This document shows positions 1 through 7,277 of a DNA stretch of 17,275 nt, in pieces. The stretch is from assembly GCA_017547395.1 (NCBI GenBank), contig JAFYPS010000032.1, positions 1-17,275 on the forward strand, written 5' to 3'. Within the stretch, counting starts at the first letter, position 1. Every line of letters begins with the position of its first letter. The notes beneath the pieces were generated by a model. It saw only the letters and a program-made list of their open reading frames with translations, did no database searches and was not told where the DNA came from. This DNA is from Clostridia bacterium (GTDB lineage Bacteria; Bacillota_A; Clostridia; Oscillospirales; CAG-272). The translations under genes and the position numbers were made by a program.

Positions 1-1
1 C

Positions 2-697
2 GCAAAAATGGCTCTGCTTACCGCGCGTGACGGGCTTTGCGTAAACCTTTACTTTGACGGTGAGATAAAAACTCGCCTCTTTGACGGTACTGCAGTGACA
101 GTTACTACGTCTACCGAGTATCCGAGGTGCGGAGAGGTGAAAATTACCGTTAATCCCGAAAGGGAAACCGAGTTTACTCTTATGCTGCGCAACCCTGCGT
201 GGAGCAAGACGACTTCGCTTAAAGTAAACGGTGAAAGCGCGGCTGTATGTGACGGATATATCAGGGTTAAGCGTTTCTGGAAATGCGGCGACACTGTTGA
301 ACTGTCACTTGATATGCGTGCCGAGGCTATTTACCCAACACCTTACGGTTCACAGATAATTATGTCAAAGCCAATCTGGGGCGCAAACTATATGATCCCT
401 GTCTTTGACGAAGAGGATGAAATGGCAAAATACCATATCGCAATTCGTCGCGGACCGATAATTCTTGCAGAGGATAACCGCCTTGGATACAGTGTTGATG
501 CACCTGTAGACGTCTCTGTAAACAACGGCTATGCGGACGTTACTCTTACCGAGGGTAAGGCTACGTATCCGTGTATGGTTGAAGCAGAGGTTAAACTCTG
601 TGACGGAAAGTCGCTTTTAGTCACCGACTATGCTTCGGCGGGCAAGACATTTGACGAGCGCAGCAAAATGGCGGCGTGGATACTTACAAATAAATAA
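2..697 (+). CDS. Glycoside hydrolase family 127-like (beta-L-arabinofuranosidase), C-terminal part
   Basis: The reading frame is open from the first bases, so this is the 3' end of a longer gene; the Met at position 8 is probably internal. The visible 231 residues match the C-terminal beta-sandwich region of GH127 (formerly DUF1680) enzymes. There is a 'LMLRNPAWS...LKVNGE...GYIRVKRFWKCGDTVELSLDM' type block (the family's 'LRIPGWA ... VNG ... R.W..GD.V.L.LPM' pattern), followed by 'IAIRRGPIILAED', which corresponds to the 'valqRGPlvy..E' strand. Family members release L-arabinofuranose from plant glycans or glycoproteins. The catalytic (alpha/alpha)6 barrel lies outside the window, so activity cannot be judged. 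The gene ends 26 nt before the first isomerase paralogue with no terminator between, so it is probably in the same transcript. The family call is fairly safe; the exact substrate is inference. Confidence 0.72.
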   Translation, partial: AKMALLTARDGLCVNLYFDGEIKTRLFDGTAVTVTTSTEYPRCGEVKITVNPERETEFTLMLRNPAWSKTTSLKVNGESAAVCDGYIRVKRFWKCGDTVELSLDMRAEAIYPTPYGSQIIMSKPIWGANYMIPVFDEEDEMAKYHIAIRRGPIILAEDNRLGYSVDAPVDVSVNNGYADVTLTEGKATYPCMVEAEVKLCDGKSLLVTDYASAGKTFDERSKMAAWILTNK

Positions 698-723
698 AGT
701 ATATAAATTCAGGAGAAATTGTT

Positions 724-1683
724 ATGAAAAAAGAACTTGCAGTATCGATTCAAACATCAGGTTGGTACAATCCGCTTTTTGGCGGCGACACAAATCCGCT
801 CGTAGCATTTACAGAGCTTAAAAAGCACGGTTTTGATGCTATTGACTATAACATTGATACCAAGTATTTTCCGACGGATATAAGAGCAGGCAAGCACAGC
901 ACCTTCTACTCTCAGGATCTTGAAACTATTCTTGACTACTTCCGCCCGATAAAGGCGGCGCTTGACGAAGCCGGTATTGCGGTAGCGCAGACCCACTCGC
1001 CTTTCCCGAGCTATGTTGAGGATAATGTCGATATCAACGAGCATATTATCGAAGTTATAGGAAAGTGCCTTGCAGTATGTCAGTTTCTCGAATGTCCGGC
1101 TACTGTAGTTCATCCTTACACCAATGCCAAGGATAAGGACAAAGAACGCGAGGTAAATCTCAAGCTTTACCGCAGTCTTATTCCTTATGCAAAGAAGTAC
1201 GGCGTAAAGGTATGCCTTGAAAATATGGTAGGCTGGGGCTGCGGCGCTCATCCTATCAAGGGCGCTTGTGCTGATATGAACGAAACCGTTTGGTACATTG
1301 ATACACTCAATGCTGAGGCAGGCGAGGACGTATTCGGCTTCTGCCTTGATATCGGACACGCAAGCATCACAGGTAATAATATTTATCAGGATATTGTTAC
1401 TCTCGGAGACCGCCTTACCGTGCTTCATCTTCACGATAACGATGCAAAGGGCGATCTTCACCTTGCACCGTACACCTGCAAGTCACCCGGACACAGTAAC
1501 ATAGTTCACTGGAACGGACTTATGCGCGCGCTTCGTAAGATAGGCTACAAGGGGGCAATCAACTTTGAGACATTCGCCGCATTTGTAAATACTCCTAAAG
1601 AAGCGGCACCCGCATTGCTTTCATATATCGGTGCTATCGGTAATTATTTCAGAGACAAGATACTTAGTGAAGAGGAAATCTAA
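724..1683 (+). CDS. Sugar phosphate isomerase/epimerase family TIM barrel, paralogue 1 of 9 (divergent)
   Basis: A 319-residue protein of the xylose-isomerase-like / AP-endonuclease-2 superfamily (PF01261), the fold of D-tagatose 3-epimerase and related ketose epimerases, isomerases and C-glycoside eliminases. The putative metal-site positions are present: Glu166 (VCLEN), Asp209 and His212 (FCLDIGHA), His235/His237 (LHLHDND) and Glu282 (INFET). The family 'HSPFP' (91-95) and 'VHP' (129-131) motifs are also kept. It is the outlier of the array: where the other eight have DQHxAP followed by an RKTDW block, it has 'GDLHLAPY' and then 'SPGHSNIVHW' (254-263), nearer to the canonical D.H..PG....W loop of the wider family. 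It follows the GH127 gene by 26 nt with a good AGGAG site at 711-715. No signal peptide, so cytoplasmic. It could be the ancestral enzyme or one with a different specificity; the reaction is not known. Confidence 0.85.
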   Translation: MKKELAVSIQTSGWYNPLFGGDTNPLVAFTELKKHGFDAIDYNIDTKYFPTDIRAGKHSTFYSQDLETILDYFRPIKAALDEAGIAVAQTHSPFPSYVEDNVDINEHIIEVIGKCLAVCQFLECPATVVHPYTNAKDKDKEREVNLKLYRSLIPYAKKYGVKVCLENMVGWGCGAHPIKGACADMNETVWYIDTLNAEAGEDVFGFCLDIGHASITGNNIYQDIVTLGDRLTVLHLHDNDAKGDLHLAPYTCKSPGHSNIVHWNGLMRALRKIGYKGAINFETFAAFVNTPKEAAPALLSYIGAIGNYFRDKILSEEEI

Positions 1684-2607
1684 ATGAAAGAACTTTCGAT
1701 CTCTGTTCAAACCGCCGGATGGCTTAACCCTCTTTTTGGAGAAGAAAGAGCGAGTGAAGCCTTTGAGTTTATAAAAAAGTGCGGTTTTGAATCGCTTGAT
1801 TACAACATAGACACTAAACTTATTCCGCGACAGATTGACAAGAATGACCGCGGTACGTTTTTTACCAAAAGTGTTGATGAAATTCTTGAATACTACGCAC
1901 CTATCAAGGAAGCACTTGATAAAAGCGGAATAACAATGACGCAGGCGCACGCACCGTTCCCGCTTTTCAGACGCTCAAGCGAGGAAATGAGCGACTTTCT
2001 TATCGAAGCACTCGAAAAGTGTCTTGCCGCATGTAAATTCCTTGAAATTCCCGCTATTGTTACCCACCCATGTAACTACCTTGACAGAGAAAACGAGAAA
2101 AAGTGCAATCTTGCACTCTTCCGCCGCATAATTCCGATTGCAAAGCAGTATGGCGTTAAGATTTGTCTTGAAAATGTACCGAACGTAAGTGCAGGGCATG
2201 TGGTTTCGGGCACATGCTGTGACGTAAACGAGGCGAATTGGTATATTGATATGTTTAATGACGAAGCGGGTGAGGATATTTTCGGATTTTGCTTTGACAT
2301 CGGACATGCGAACATTTCAAGCGTAAATATGTATGACTACATTACAAAGCTTGGCAGTCGCCTGACTGTGCTTCATCTTCACGATAACGATGCGGTTTCC
2401 GACCAGCATTTTGCGCCTATGACACAGCGCAAGACCGACTGGGAAGGTTTTATTGAAGGTCTTCGTGCTATAAATTACCGCGGACCGATTAATTTTGAAA
2501 GTTGCAAGTCAATTATGCAGTATCCGAGAGAACTTATTCCCGCAATGCTTAACTATACTGCAGAGATTGGCGAATACATCAGGGGGAGAGTGCTAAAAAG
2601 TGAGTAA
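1684..2607 (+). CDS. Sugar phosphate isomerase/epimerase family TIM barrel, paralogue 2 of 9 (type A)
   Basis: 307 residues, starting on the base right after the stop of paralogue 1, with AGAGG at 1671-1675. The metal-site positions are intact: Glu163 (ICLEN), Asp205 and His208 (FCFDIGHAN), His231/His233 (HLHDND) and Glu272 (NFES). 'QAHAPFP' (87-93) and 'THP' (127-129) line the barrel mouth. It carries the array-specific DQH (240-242) and QRKTDW (248-253) block. It is co-linear with paralogue 8 without gaps over residues 1-280, with about 171 identical positions by hand count (about 61%). Shared 'GWLNP', 'PLFRR' and 'HPC.YLD' motifs make the two a sub-type, here called A. Identity to paralogue 4 is lower, about 55%. 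Cytoplasmic enzyme; the reaction is probably epimerisation, isomerisation or elimination on a sugar or keto-sugar, substrate unknown. Confidence 0.87.
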   Translation: MKELSISVQTAGWLNPLFGEERASEAFEFIKKCGFESLDYNIDTKLIPRQIDKNDRGTFFTKSVDEILEYYAPIKEALDKSGITMTQAHAPFPLFRRSSEEMSDFLIEALEKCLAACKFLEIPAIVTHPCNYLDRENEKKCNLALFRRIIPIAKQYGVKICLENVPNVSAGHVVSGTCCDVNEANWYIDMFNDEAGEDIFGFCFDIGHANISSVNMYDYITKLGSRLTVLHLHDNDAVSDQHFAPMTQRKTDWEGFIEGLRAINYRGPINFESCKSIMQYPRELIPAMLNYTAEIGEYIRGRVLKSE

Positions 2608-3553
2608 CGAACTTGACATATCGGTTATAAGCAGTTGGTTGCATTATTACGGCGGAGAAGCAAATCCAACCGAGGCATTTGAGGTTGCAAAAGCGGTAGG
2701 AATTGAAGCGCTTGACTTCAGTTTTGGCACCAGATACTATTGGAAAGACGTAATAAAAAGAGAGAGAAGCGCATTCTTTTCGCAGGATATTGAAACTATT
2801 ATAAAAGCGTATACTCCCGTAAAAGAAGCGATGGAAAAAACGGGAATCAGACTTTGTCAGGCACACGCACCTTTCCCGCTTTGCTTTATACGCGGGGAGG
2901 TAGAGGAGTTCAATCTGTATTTAATTGATGTTGTAGAAAAATGTCTTGCAGTTTGCAAGTATCTTTCTATACCCGCGCTTGTTGTTCATCCGTCAGGATA
3001 TTTTGTCAAGGAAATCGAGCGTAAAACTAATCTTACTATGTACAGGCGAATGATTCCGCTCGGCAAAAAGTACGGAGTGAAGCTTTGCCTTGAAAATCTG
3101 TTTTACCGTCCTTCCGAGATACAGCCGGGTGTGGCGCCTCCTAATACTATTGTCGGCGGAGCATGCTCCGAGGCGGCAGAAGCCGCGTGGTATATTGACA
3201 CGCTGAATGCTGAGGCAGGCGAGGATATTTTCGGATTTTGCTTTGACCTTGGTCATGCTAATCTTTGTAAGCGCAATATCCGAGAGGAGCTTAATATTCT
3301 TGGACACCGTCTTACCTTACTCCATTTGCACGAAAACGATTCTGTTGACGACCAGCATGCTTTGCCTATGACACAGCGTAAAACCGACTGGGACGGACTT
3401 ATCGAGGGACTTCGCGATATAAACTATCGTGGAGCTATCAGTTTTGAGACCGCGCCTTCATTGCCTGATCCCAAGGAACTTGTTCCTGTCAAACTTAAGT
3501 ATATCGCGAAAGTCGGTCAGTATATAAGAGATAAAATTCTCGAGGAGAGATAA
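2600..3553 (+). CDS. Sugar phosphate isomerase/epimerase family TIM barrel, paralogue 3 of 9 (type B)
   Basis: 317 residues with a GTG start that overlaps the end of paralogue 2 by 8 nt; a G-rich ribosome site lies at 2582-2587. The metal-site positions are kept: Glu165 (LCLEN), Asp216 and His219 (FCFDLGHAN), His242/His244 (LHLHEND, with Glu where most copies have Asp) and Glu283 (SFET). After the first metal Glu it has a proline-rich insertion at about 168-186, longer than in any sister, in the loop that normally covers the active site. It shares 'EKTGI', 'FFSQDIETI' and the 'CKRN.R.ELNILG' helix with paralogues 5 and 7 (type B). The substrate-loop residues differ from its sisters ('DQHALPM' for 'DQHFAPM'). 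The longer loop and altered pocket suggest a different or larger substrate, but this is inference. Confidence 0.86.
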   Translation: MSNELDISVISSWLHYYGGEANPTEAFEVAKAVGIEALDFSFGTRYYWKDVIKRERSAFFSQDIETIIKAYTPVKEAMEKTGIRLCQAHAPFPLCFIRGEVEEFNLYLIDVVEKCLAVCKYLSIPALVVHPSGYFVKEIERKTNLTMYRRMIPLGKKYGVKLCLENLFYRPSEIQPGVAPPNTIVGGACSEAAEAAWYIDTLNAEAGEDIFGFCFDLGHANLCKRNIREELNILGHRLTLLHLHENDSVDDQHALPMTQRKTDWDGLIEGLRDINYRGAISFETAPSLPDPKELVPVKLKYIAKVGQYIRDKILEER

Positions 3554-3554
3554 A

Positions 3555-4475
3555 ATGAACAATGAGCTTTTAGTATCCGTTCAGGCGGCAGGCTGGCTTA
3601 ATCCTATGCTTGCAGAGGGGAAATGTAAAGAAGGCTTCAAACTTATGAAAGAGTGCGGAGTTGAGGCTCTCGACTACAACTTTGAAGCAAAGCTTACCGG
3701 AAAACAGATAAGCAATAGCGAAAAAGGCGACTTCTATACAAAGAGTATTGACGAAATCATCGATTATCTCCGCCCGATTAAAGAAGCGGCTGACGAATTC
3801 GGTATAAAGTTTTCGCAGTCACACGCACCTTTCCCCGCGTACAGACGCAGTGACCTTGAATATGACGAATATCTTTTTGAGGTTATGGAAAAGTGTCTTG
3901 CGGGATGTAAGTTCCTTGAGTGCCCGCAGATAGTTGTACACCCGTATTGCTGTCTCAGCAAAGAAGAGGCGCTTGAAACAAATCTTGCAATTTATCGCCG
4001 TCTTATGCCTATCGCAAAGAAATACGGTGTAAAGATTTGTCTTGAAAACATCTGGTTCTATAACAAGGGTCGCATTACTGCAATTGACTGCTCTGATGCA
4101 AATAGAGCTGCTGCGCTTGTGGATCAGCTCAACGAAGAGGCAGGCGAGGAAGTCTTCAGTTTCTGCTTCGACCTTGGTCATGCTACTCTTCTCAATACAA
4201 ACGTGCGCGAATTTCTTCTTACCATGGGCAAGAGAATTACCGCGCTCCACCTCCACGATAACGATGCGATTTCCGATCAGCACTTTGCACCCATGACTCA
4301 GCGCAAGACCGATTGGGACGGACTTATTTCAGGACTTCGCGAAATAGGTTACCGCGGTCCCATCAATTTTGAAAGCGCAAACTCTATAATGGGTTATCCA
4401 AAAGAACTTTGGGATGCAATGATTGAATATACCGTAGAGGTAGGCAAATACATAAGAGAGAAGGTACTCGCATAA
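3555..4475 (+). CDS. Sugar phosphate isomerase/epimerase family TIM barrel, paralogue 4 of 9 (type C)
   Basis: 306 residues, 1 nt after the previous stop, with GAGGAG at 3542-3547. Metal-site positions: Glu164 (ICLEN), Asp206 and His209 (FCFDLGHA), His232/His234 (LHLHDND) and Glu273 (NFES). DQH at 241-243 and QRKTDW at 249-254. It is co-linear with paralogue 6 over residues 1-280, with about 204 identical positions by hand count (about 73%), the closest pair of the array. Both begin with the same 18 residues and share 'SQSHAPFPAYR' and 'DCSDANRAAALVD', which replaces the 'EEAVWYID' helix of the other copies. Loss of the Trp-Tyr pair in that helix is the clearest mark of type C and may change oligomer contacts. 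Function beyond a metal-dependent sugar isomerase, epimerase or eliminase fold cannot be stated. Confidence 0.87.
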   Translation: MNNELLVSVQAAGWLNPMLAEGKCKEGFKLMKECGVEALDYNFEAKLTGKQISNSEKGDFYTKSIDEIIDYLRPIKEAADEFGIKFSQSHAPFPAYRRSDLEYDEYLFEVMEKCLAGCKFLECPQIVVHPYCCLSKEEALETNLAIYRRLMPIAKKYGVKICLENIWFYNKGRITAIDCSDANRAAALVDQLNEEAGEEVFSFCFDLGHATLLNTNVREFLLTMGKRITALHLHDNDAISDQHFAPMTQRKTDWDGLISGLREIGYRGPINFESANSIMGYPKELWDAMIEYTVEVGKYIREKVLA

Positions 4476-5413
4476 TGAGCAACGAACTCAGAGTATGCAT
4501 TCAAAACGGCTCATGGATGAACGATTTCTACGGTGGCGATGCGAATGCACTTCTCGGCTTTACCGCCGCTAAAGAAGCGGGATTTGAGGCAATCGACTTT
4601 AATATAAACGACCGTTATCCCGGAAAATTTATAAATGCAAAAGAGCAGAGCGCATTCTTTTTACAGGATATCGAAACGATTCTCAAAAGCTTTATTCCCG
4701 TGAAAGAAGCAATTGAAAAGACAGGAGTAGTTCTCGATCAGGCTCACGCATCCTTCCCGCTTTATATAGACAAATGCGAGGAAATGAACGACCACCTTAT
4801 TATGGTAGTTGACAAGATGTGCGCAGTTTGTCAGTATCTCGGATGTCCTGCAATTGTTGTTCACCCCTGGAGCAGTTTTGACAAGAAAAAAGAGCGCGAG
4901 GTAAATCTTGCAATGTACCGCCGTATGATACCGATAGGCAAAAAGTACGGAGTAAAGCTTTGTCTTGAGAATATGTTTATGTCAAAGCCCGGTACAGGAT
5001 ACGTCGGCGGCGCTTGTGCAGAAGCAGAAGAAGCTGTCTGGTATATAGACACTCTTAACGCCGAGGCAGGCTTTGATTGCTTCGGTTACTGCTTTGACCT
5101 TGGCCACGCTAATCTTTGCAAGCGTGACGTGCGCGACGAGCTTAATATTCTCGGCCACCGTCTTACCTGTCTGCATCTGCACGATAACAATTCAACCAAT
5201 GACCAGCATTTCGCGCCAATGACACAGCGCAAGACCGACTGGGACGGACTTATTGCAGGTCTTCGCGATATAAATTACCGCGGCGCGCTTAGTTTTGAAA
5301 CTTTTGCTTCTATGCAGAAGTATCCCAAGGAACTTGTGCCTGCTATGCTTAAATATACTGCAAGAGTAGGCAAGTACATAAGAAGTAAAATTCTTGAGGG
5401 AGAGGTAAAATGA
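4475..5413 (+). CDS. Sugar phosphate isomerase/epimerase family TIM barrel, paralogue 5 of 9 (type B)
   Basis: 312 residues. Its ATG shares one base with the stop of paralogue 4 (TAATG), with AGAAGG at 4459-4464, so translation is probably coupled. Metal-site positions: Glu165 (LCLEN), Asp208 and His211 (YCFDLGHAN), His234/His236 (LHLHDNN) and Glu275 (SFET). DQH at 243-245 and QRKTDW at 251-256. It belongs to type B by 'EKTGV', 'QDIETIL', 'GGACAEAEEAVWYIDTLNAE' and 'CKRDVRDELNILG'. Two substitutions are peculiar to it: HASFP (91-95) where the others have HAPFP or HSPFP, and HDNN for HDND behind the metal-site His. Both lie near the expected active site, so its specificity may differ. No transmembrane or signal segment. 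Confidence 0.87.
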   Translation: MSNELRVCIQNGSWMNDFYGGDANALLGFTAAKEAGFEAIDFNINDRYPGKFINAKEQSAFFLQDIETILKSFIPVKEAIEKTGVVLDQAHASFPLYIDKCEEMNDHLIMVVDKMCAVCQYLGCPAIVVHPWSSFDKKKEREVNLAMYRRMIPIGKKYGVKLCLENMFMSKPGTGYVGGACAEAEEAVWYIDTLNAEAGFDCFGYCFDLGHANLCKRDVRDELNILGHRLTCLHLHDNNSTNDQHFAPMTQRKTDWDGLIAGLRDINYRGALSFETFASMQKYPKELVPAMLKYTARVGKYIRSKILEGEVK

Positions 5414-6339
5414 ACAACGAACTTTTAGTATCTGTACAAGCCGCGGGATGGCTTAATCCTATGTTTGATAAGGGTATGGGTGAAGATGGCTTTAAACTTA
5501 TGAAGGAGTGCGGAGTTGAAGCTATTGACTACAACTTCGAAGCAAAGCTTCCGCACAGACTGATTGAAAGCGGAGATAAGGGAACTTTCTTTACAAAGAG
5601 CATAGAGGAAATTCTCGATTACCTTAAGCCTATAAAAGAGTGGGCTGACAAATACGGTATCAAATTCGCTCAGTCACACGCTCCGTTTCCGGCATATAGA
5701 ATCGGTGACGATGAATATAATAAGTATATTGTTGAAGCAATAGAAAAGTGTATTATTGCTTGCGATTTTCTTGAATGTCCTGCAATTGTTGTACACCCTT
5801 TCTGCCACGTTGACAGAAAGGTAGCGGAGAATGCAAATCTTTCATTTTACCGCGCTCTTATGCCCACTGCGAAAAAGTACGGTGTGAAGATCTGCCTTGA
5901 AAATATCTTTTTCTATAACAATGGAGTCATAACCGTTATAGATTGCTCGGATGCAAACCGCGCGGCAGCACTCGTTGACAAACTTAACGAGGAGGCGGGT
6001 GAGGATGTATTCGGCTTCTGCTTTGACCTCGGTCATGCAAGCCTTCTCGGCACCAACGTCCGTGAATTCATTCGTACTATGGGAAAGAGAATTACCGCTT
6101 TGCATCTTCACGATAACGACGGTTATGTTGACCAGCATCTTGCACCTATGACACAGCGCAAGACTGACTGGGAGGGGCTTATTGCCGGTCTTCGTGATGT
6201 TGGCTATCGCGGACCTATTAGTTTTGAAAGCGCAAAATCTATCCTTGACGGATACCCAACGGTGCTTTGGGGCGCTATGATCGAATATACCGCTGATGTT
6301 GGTAAGTACATCAGAAAGAAGGTGCTTGAAAATGCGTAA
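5410..6339 (+). CDS. Sugar phosphate isomerase/epimerase family TIM barrel, paralogue 6 of 9 (type C)
   Basis: 309 residues; the start overlaps the stop of paralogue 5 as ATGA, with a GAGGGAGAGG purine tract at 5396-5405. Metal-site positions are at the same numbers as in paralogue 4: Glu164, Asp206, His209, His232/His234 and Glu273. DQH at 241-243 and QRKTDW at 249-254. The first 18 residues are identical to those of paralogue 4, yet 8 of those 18 codons differ, all silently, so the pair is old and under protein-level constraint rather than a fresh duplication. A Trp in 'KEWADKYGI' (78) and 'CIIACDF' (114-120) set it apart from its sister. It lies between two type B genes, as paralogue 4 does. 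Confidence 0.87.
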   Translation: MNNELLVSVQAAGWLNPMFDKGMGEDGFKLMKECGVEAIDYNFEAKLPHRLIESGDKGTFFTKSIEEILDYLKPIKEWADKYGIKFAQSHAPFPAYRIGDDEYNKYIVEAIEKCIIACDFLECPAIVVHPFCHVDRKVAENANLSFYRALMPTAKKYGVKICLENIFFYNNGVITVIDCSDANRAAALVDKLNEEAGEDVFGFCFDLGHASLLGTNVREFIRTMGKRITALHLHDNDGYVDQHLAPMTQRKTDWEGLIAGLRDVGYRGPISFESAKSILDGYPTVLWGAMIEYTADVGKYIRKKVLENA

Positions 6340-7276
6340 GGAACTTGCAATAGCAGTACAGTCCGCCCCATGGTATAACGTGTACGGCGGAGAGGACAAT
6401 GCAGAATATGCTCTTGAGGTGGCAAAGGCTTGCGGCTTTGAGGCTGTAGACTTTAACGTTGAAGCGAGATATACTTGTCCTCAGGTACTCACCAAAAAAC
6501 CTAGTGAGTTTTTCTCTCAGGATATTGAAACAATTCTTAAAGTATACGAGCCGCTTAAAAAGGCAACGGAGAAAACCGGAATTCAGCTTCTTCAGGCGCA
6601 TGCGCCATTCCCCTGCTATTTTATGAGCGGCCCTGATGAATTTAACGCACATCTTTATGACGTTCTTGATAAGTCCTGTGCTATCTGTCAGTATCTCGGT
6701 ATTCCCGCTGTAGTTATGCATCCTTTCATCTGTTATGACAGGGAAATCGAGAGAAAGGTAAATCTCGAGATGTACCGCAAAATGATTCCTTTTGGTAAAA
6801 AGTACGGAATAAAGCTTTGCCTTGAGAATCTGTGGATCAACAGAACTGAAATGTCAACGTCATTCATCGGAGGCGCCTGCGCCGAGGCAGAGGAGGCTGT
6901 CTGGTACATAGATACCCTCAATGCCGAAGCAGGTGAGGAGATATTTGCATTTTGCTACGATCTCGGTCATGCAACTATATGCAAGCGTAACGTACGCGAT
7001 GAGCTTAATATACTCGGTAAGCGCGTAATATGTGTGCATCTTCACGATAATGACGGAATGAACGACCAGCACTATGCGCCGATGATTCGTCGCAAGACCG
7101 ACTGGGAGGGACTTATTTTAGGACTTCGCGATATAGGCTACCGTGGTGCTATCAGCTTTGAAACGGGCGGTGCGCTCAAAAAGTATCCCAAGGATCTTAT
7201 TCCCTCGATGCTTAAATATATTGCAAAAGTAGGCAAATATATAAGAGACAGAATTCTCGAAGAAGAGGTAAAGTAA
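6332..7276 (+). CDS. Sugar phosphate isomerase/epimerase family TIM barrel, paralogue 7 of 9 (type B)
   Basis: The start chosen is the ATG at 6332 (MRKELA...), giving 314 residues. An in-frame ATG at 6296 would add 12 residues that match nothing in the sister proteins and would overlap paralogue 6 by 44 nt. With the chosen start the overlap is 8 nt and AAGG lies at 6319-6322. Metal-site positions: Glu165 (LCLEN), Asp210 and His213 (FCYDLGHA), His236/His238 (VHLHDND) and Glu277 (SFET). Type B by 'EKTGI', 'FFSQDIETILK' and 'CKRNVRDELNILG'. It has 'MIRRKTDW' (251-258) where the sisters have 'MTQRKTDW' or 'FTQRKTDW', and 'MHP' for 'VHP'. The change of Thr-Gln to Ile-Arg in an otherwise near-invariant active-site block is a credible specificity change. 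Confidence 0.86.
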   Translation: MRKELAIAVQSAPWYNVYGGEDNAEYALEVAKACGFEAVDFNVEARYTCPQVLTKKPSEFFSQDIETILKVYEPLKKATEKTGIQLLQAHAPFPCYFMSGPDEFNAHLYDVLDKSCAICQYLGIPAVVMHPFICYDREIERKVNLEMYRKMIPFGKKYGIKLCLENLWINRTEMSTSFIGGACAEAEEAVWYIDTLNAEAGEEIFAFCYDLGHATICKRNVRDELNILGKRVICVHLHDNDGMNDQHYAPMIRRKTDWEGLILGLRDIGYRGAISFETGGALKKYPKDLIPSMLKYIAKVGKYIRDRILEEEVK

Positions 7277-7277
7277 A

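Noticed and set aside
6296..6331. Upstream ATG for paralogue 7
   Set aside because: The 12 extra residues match no sister protein, and the ATG at 6332 aligns with the starts of the other copies.
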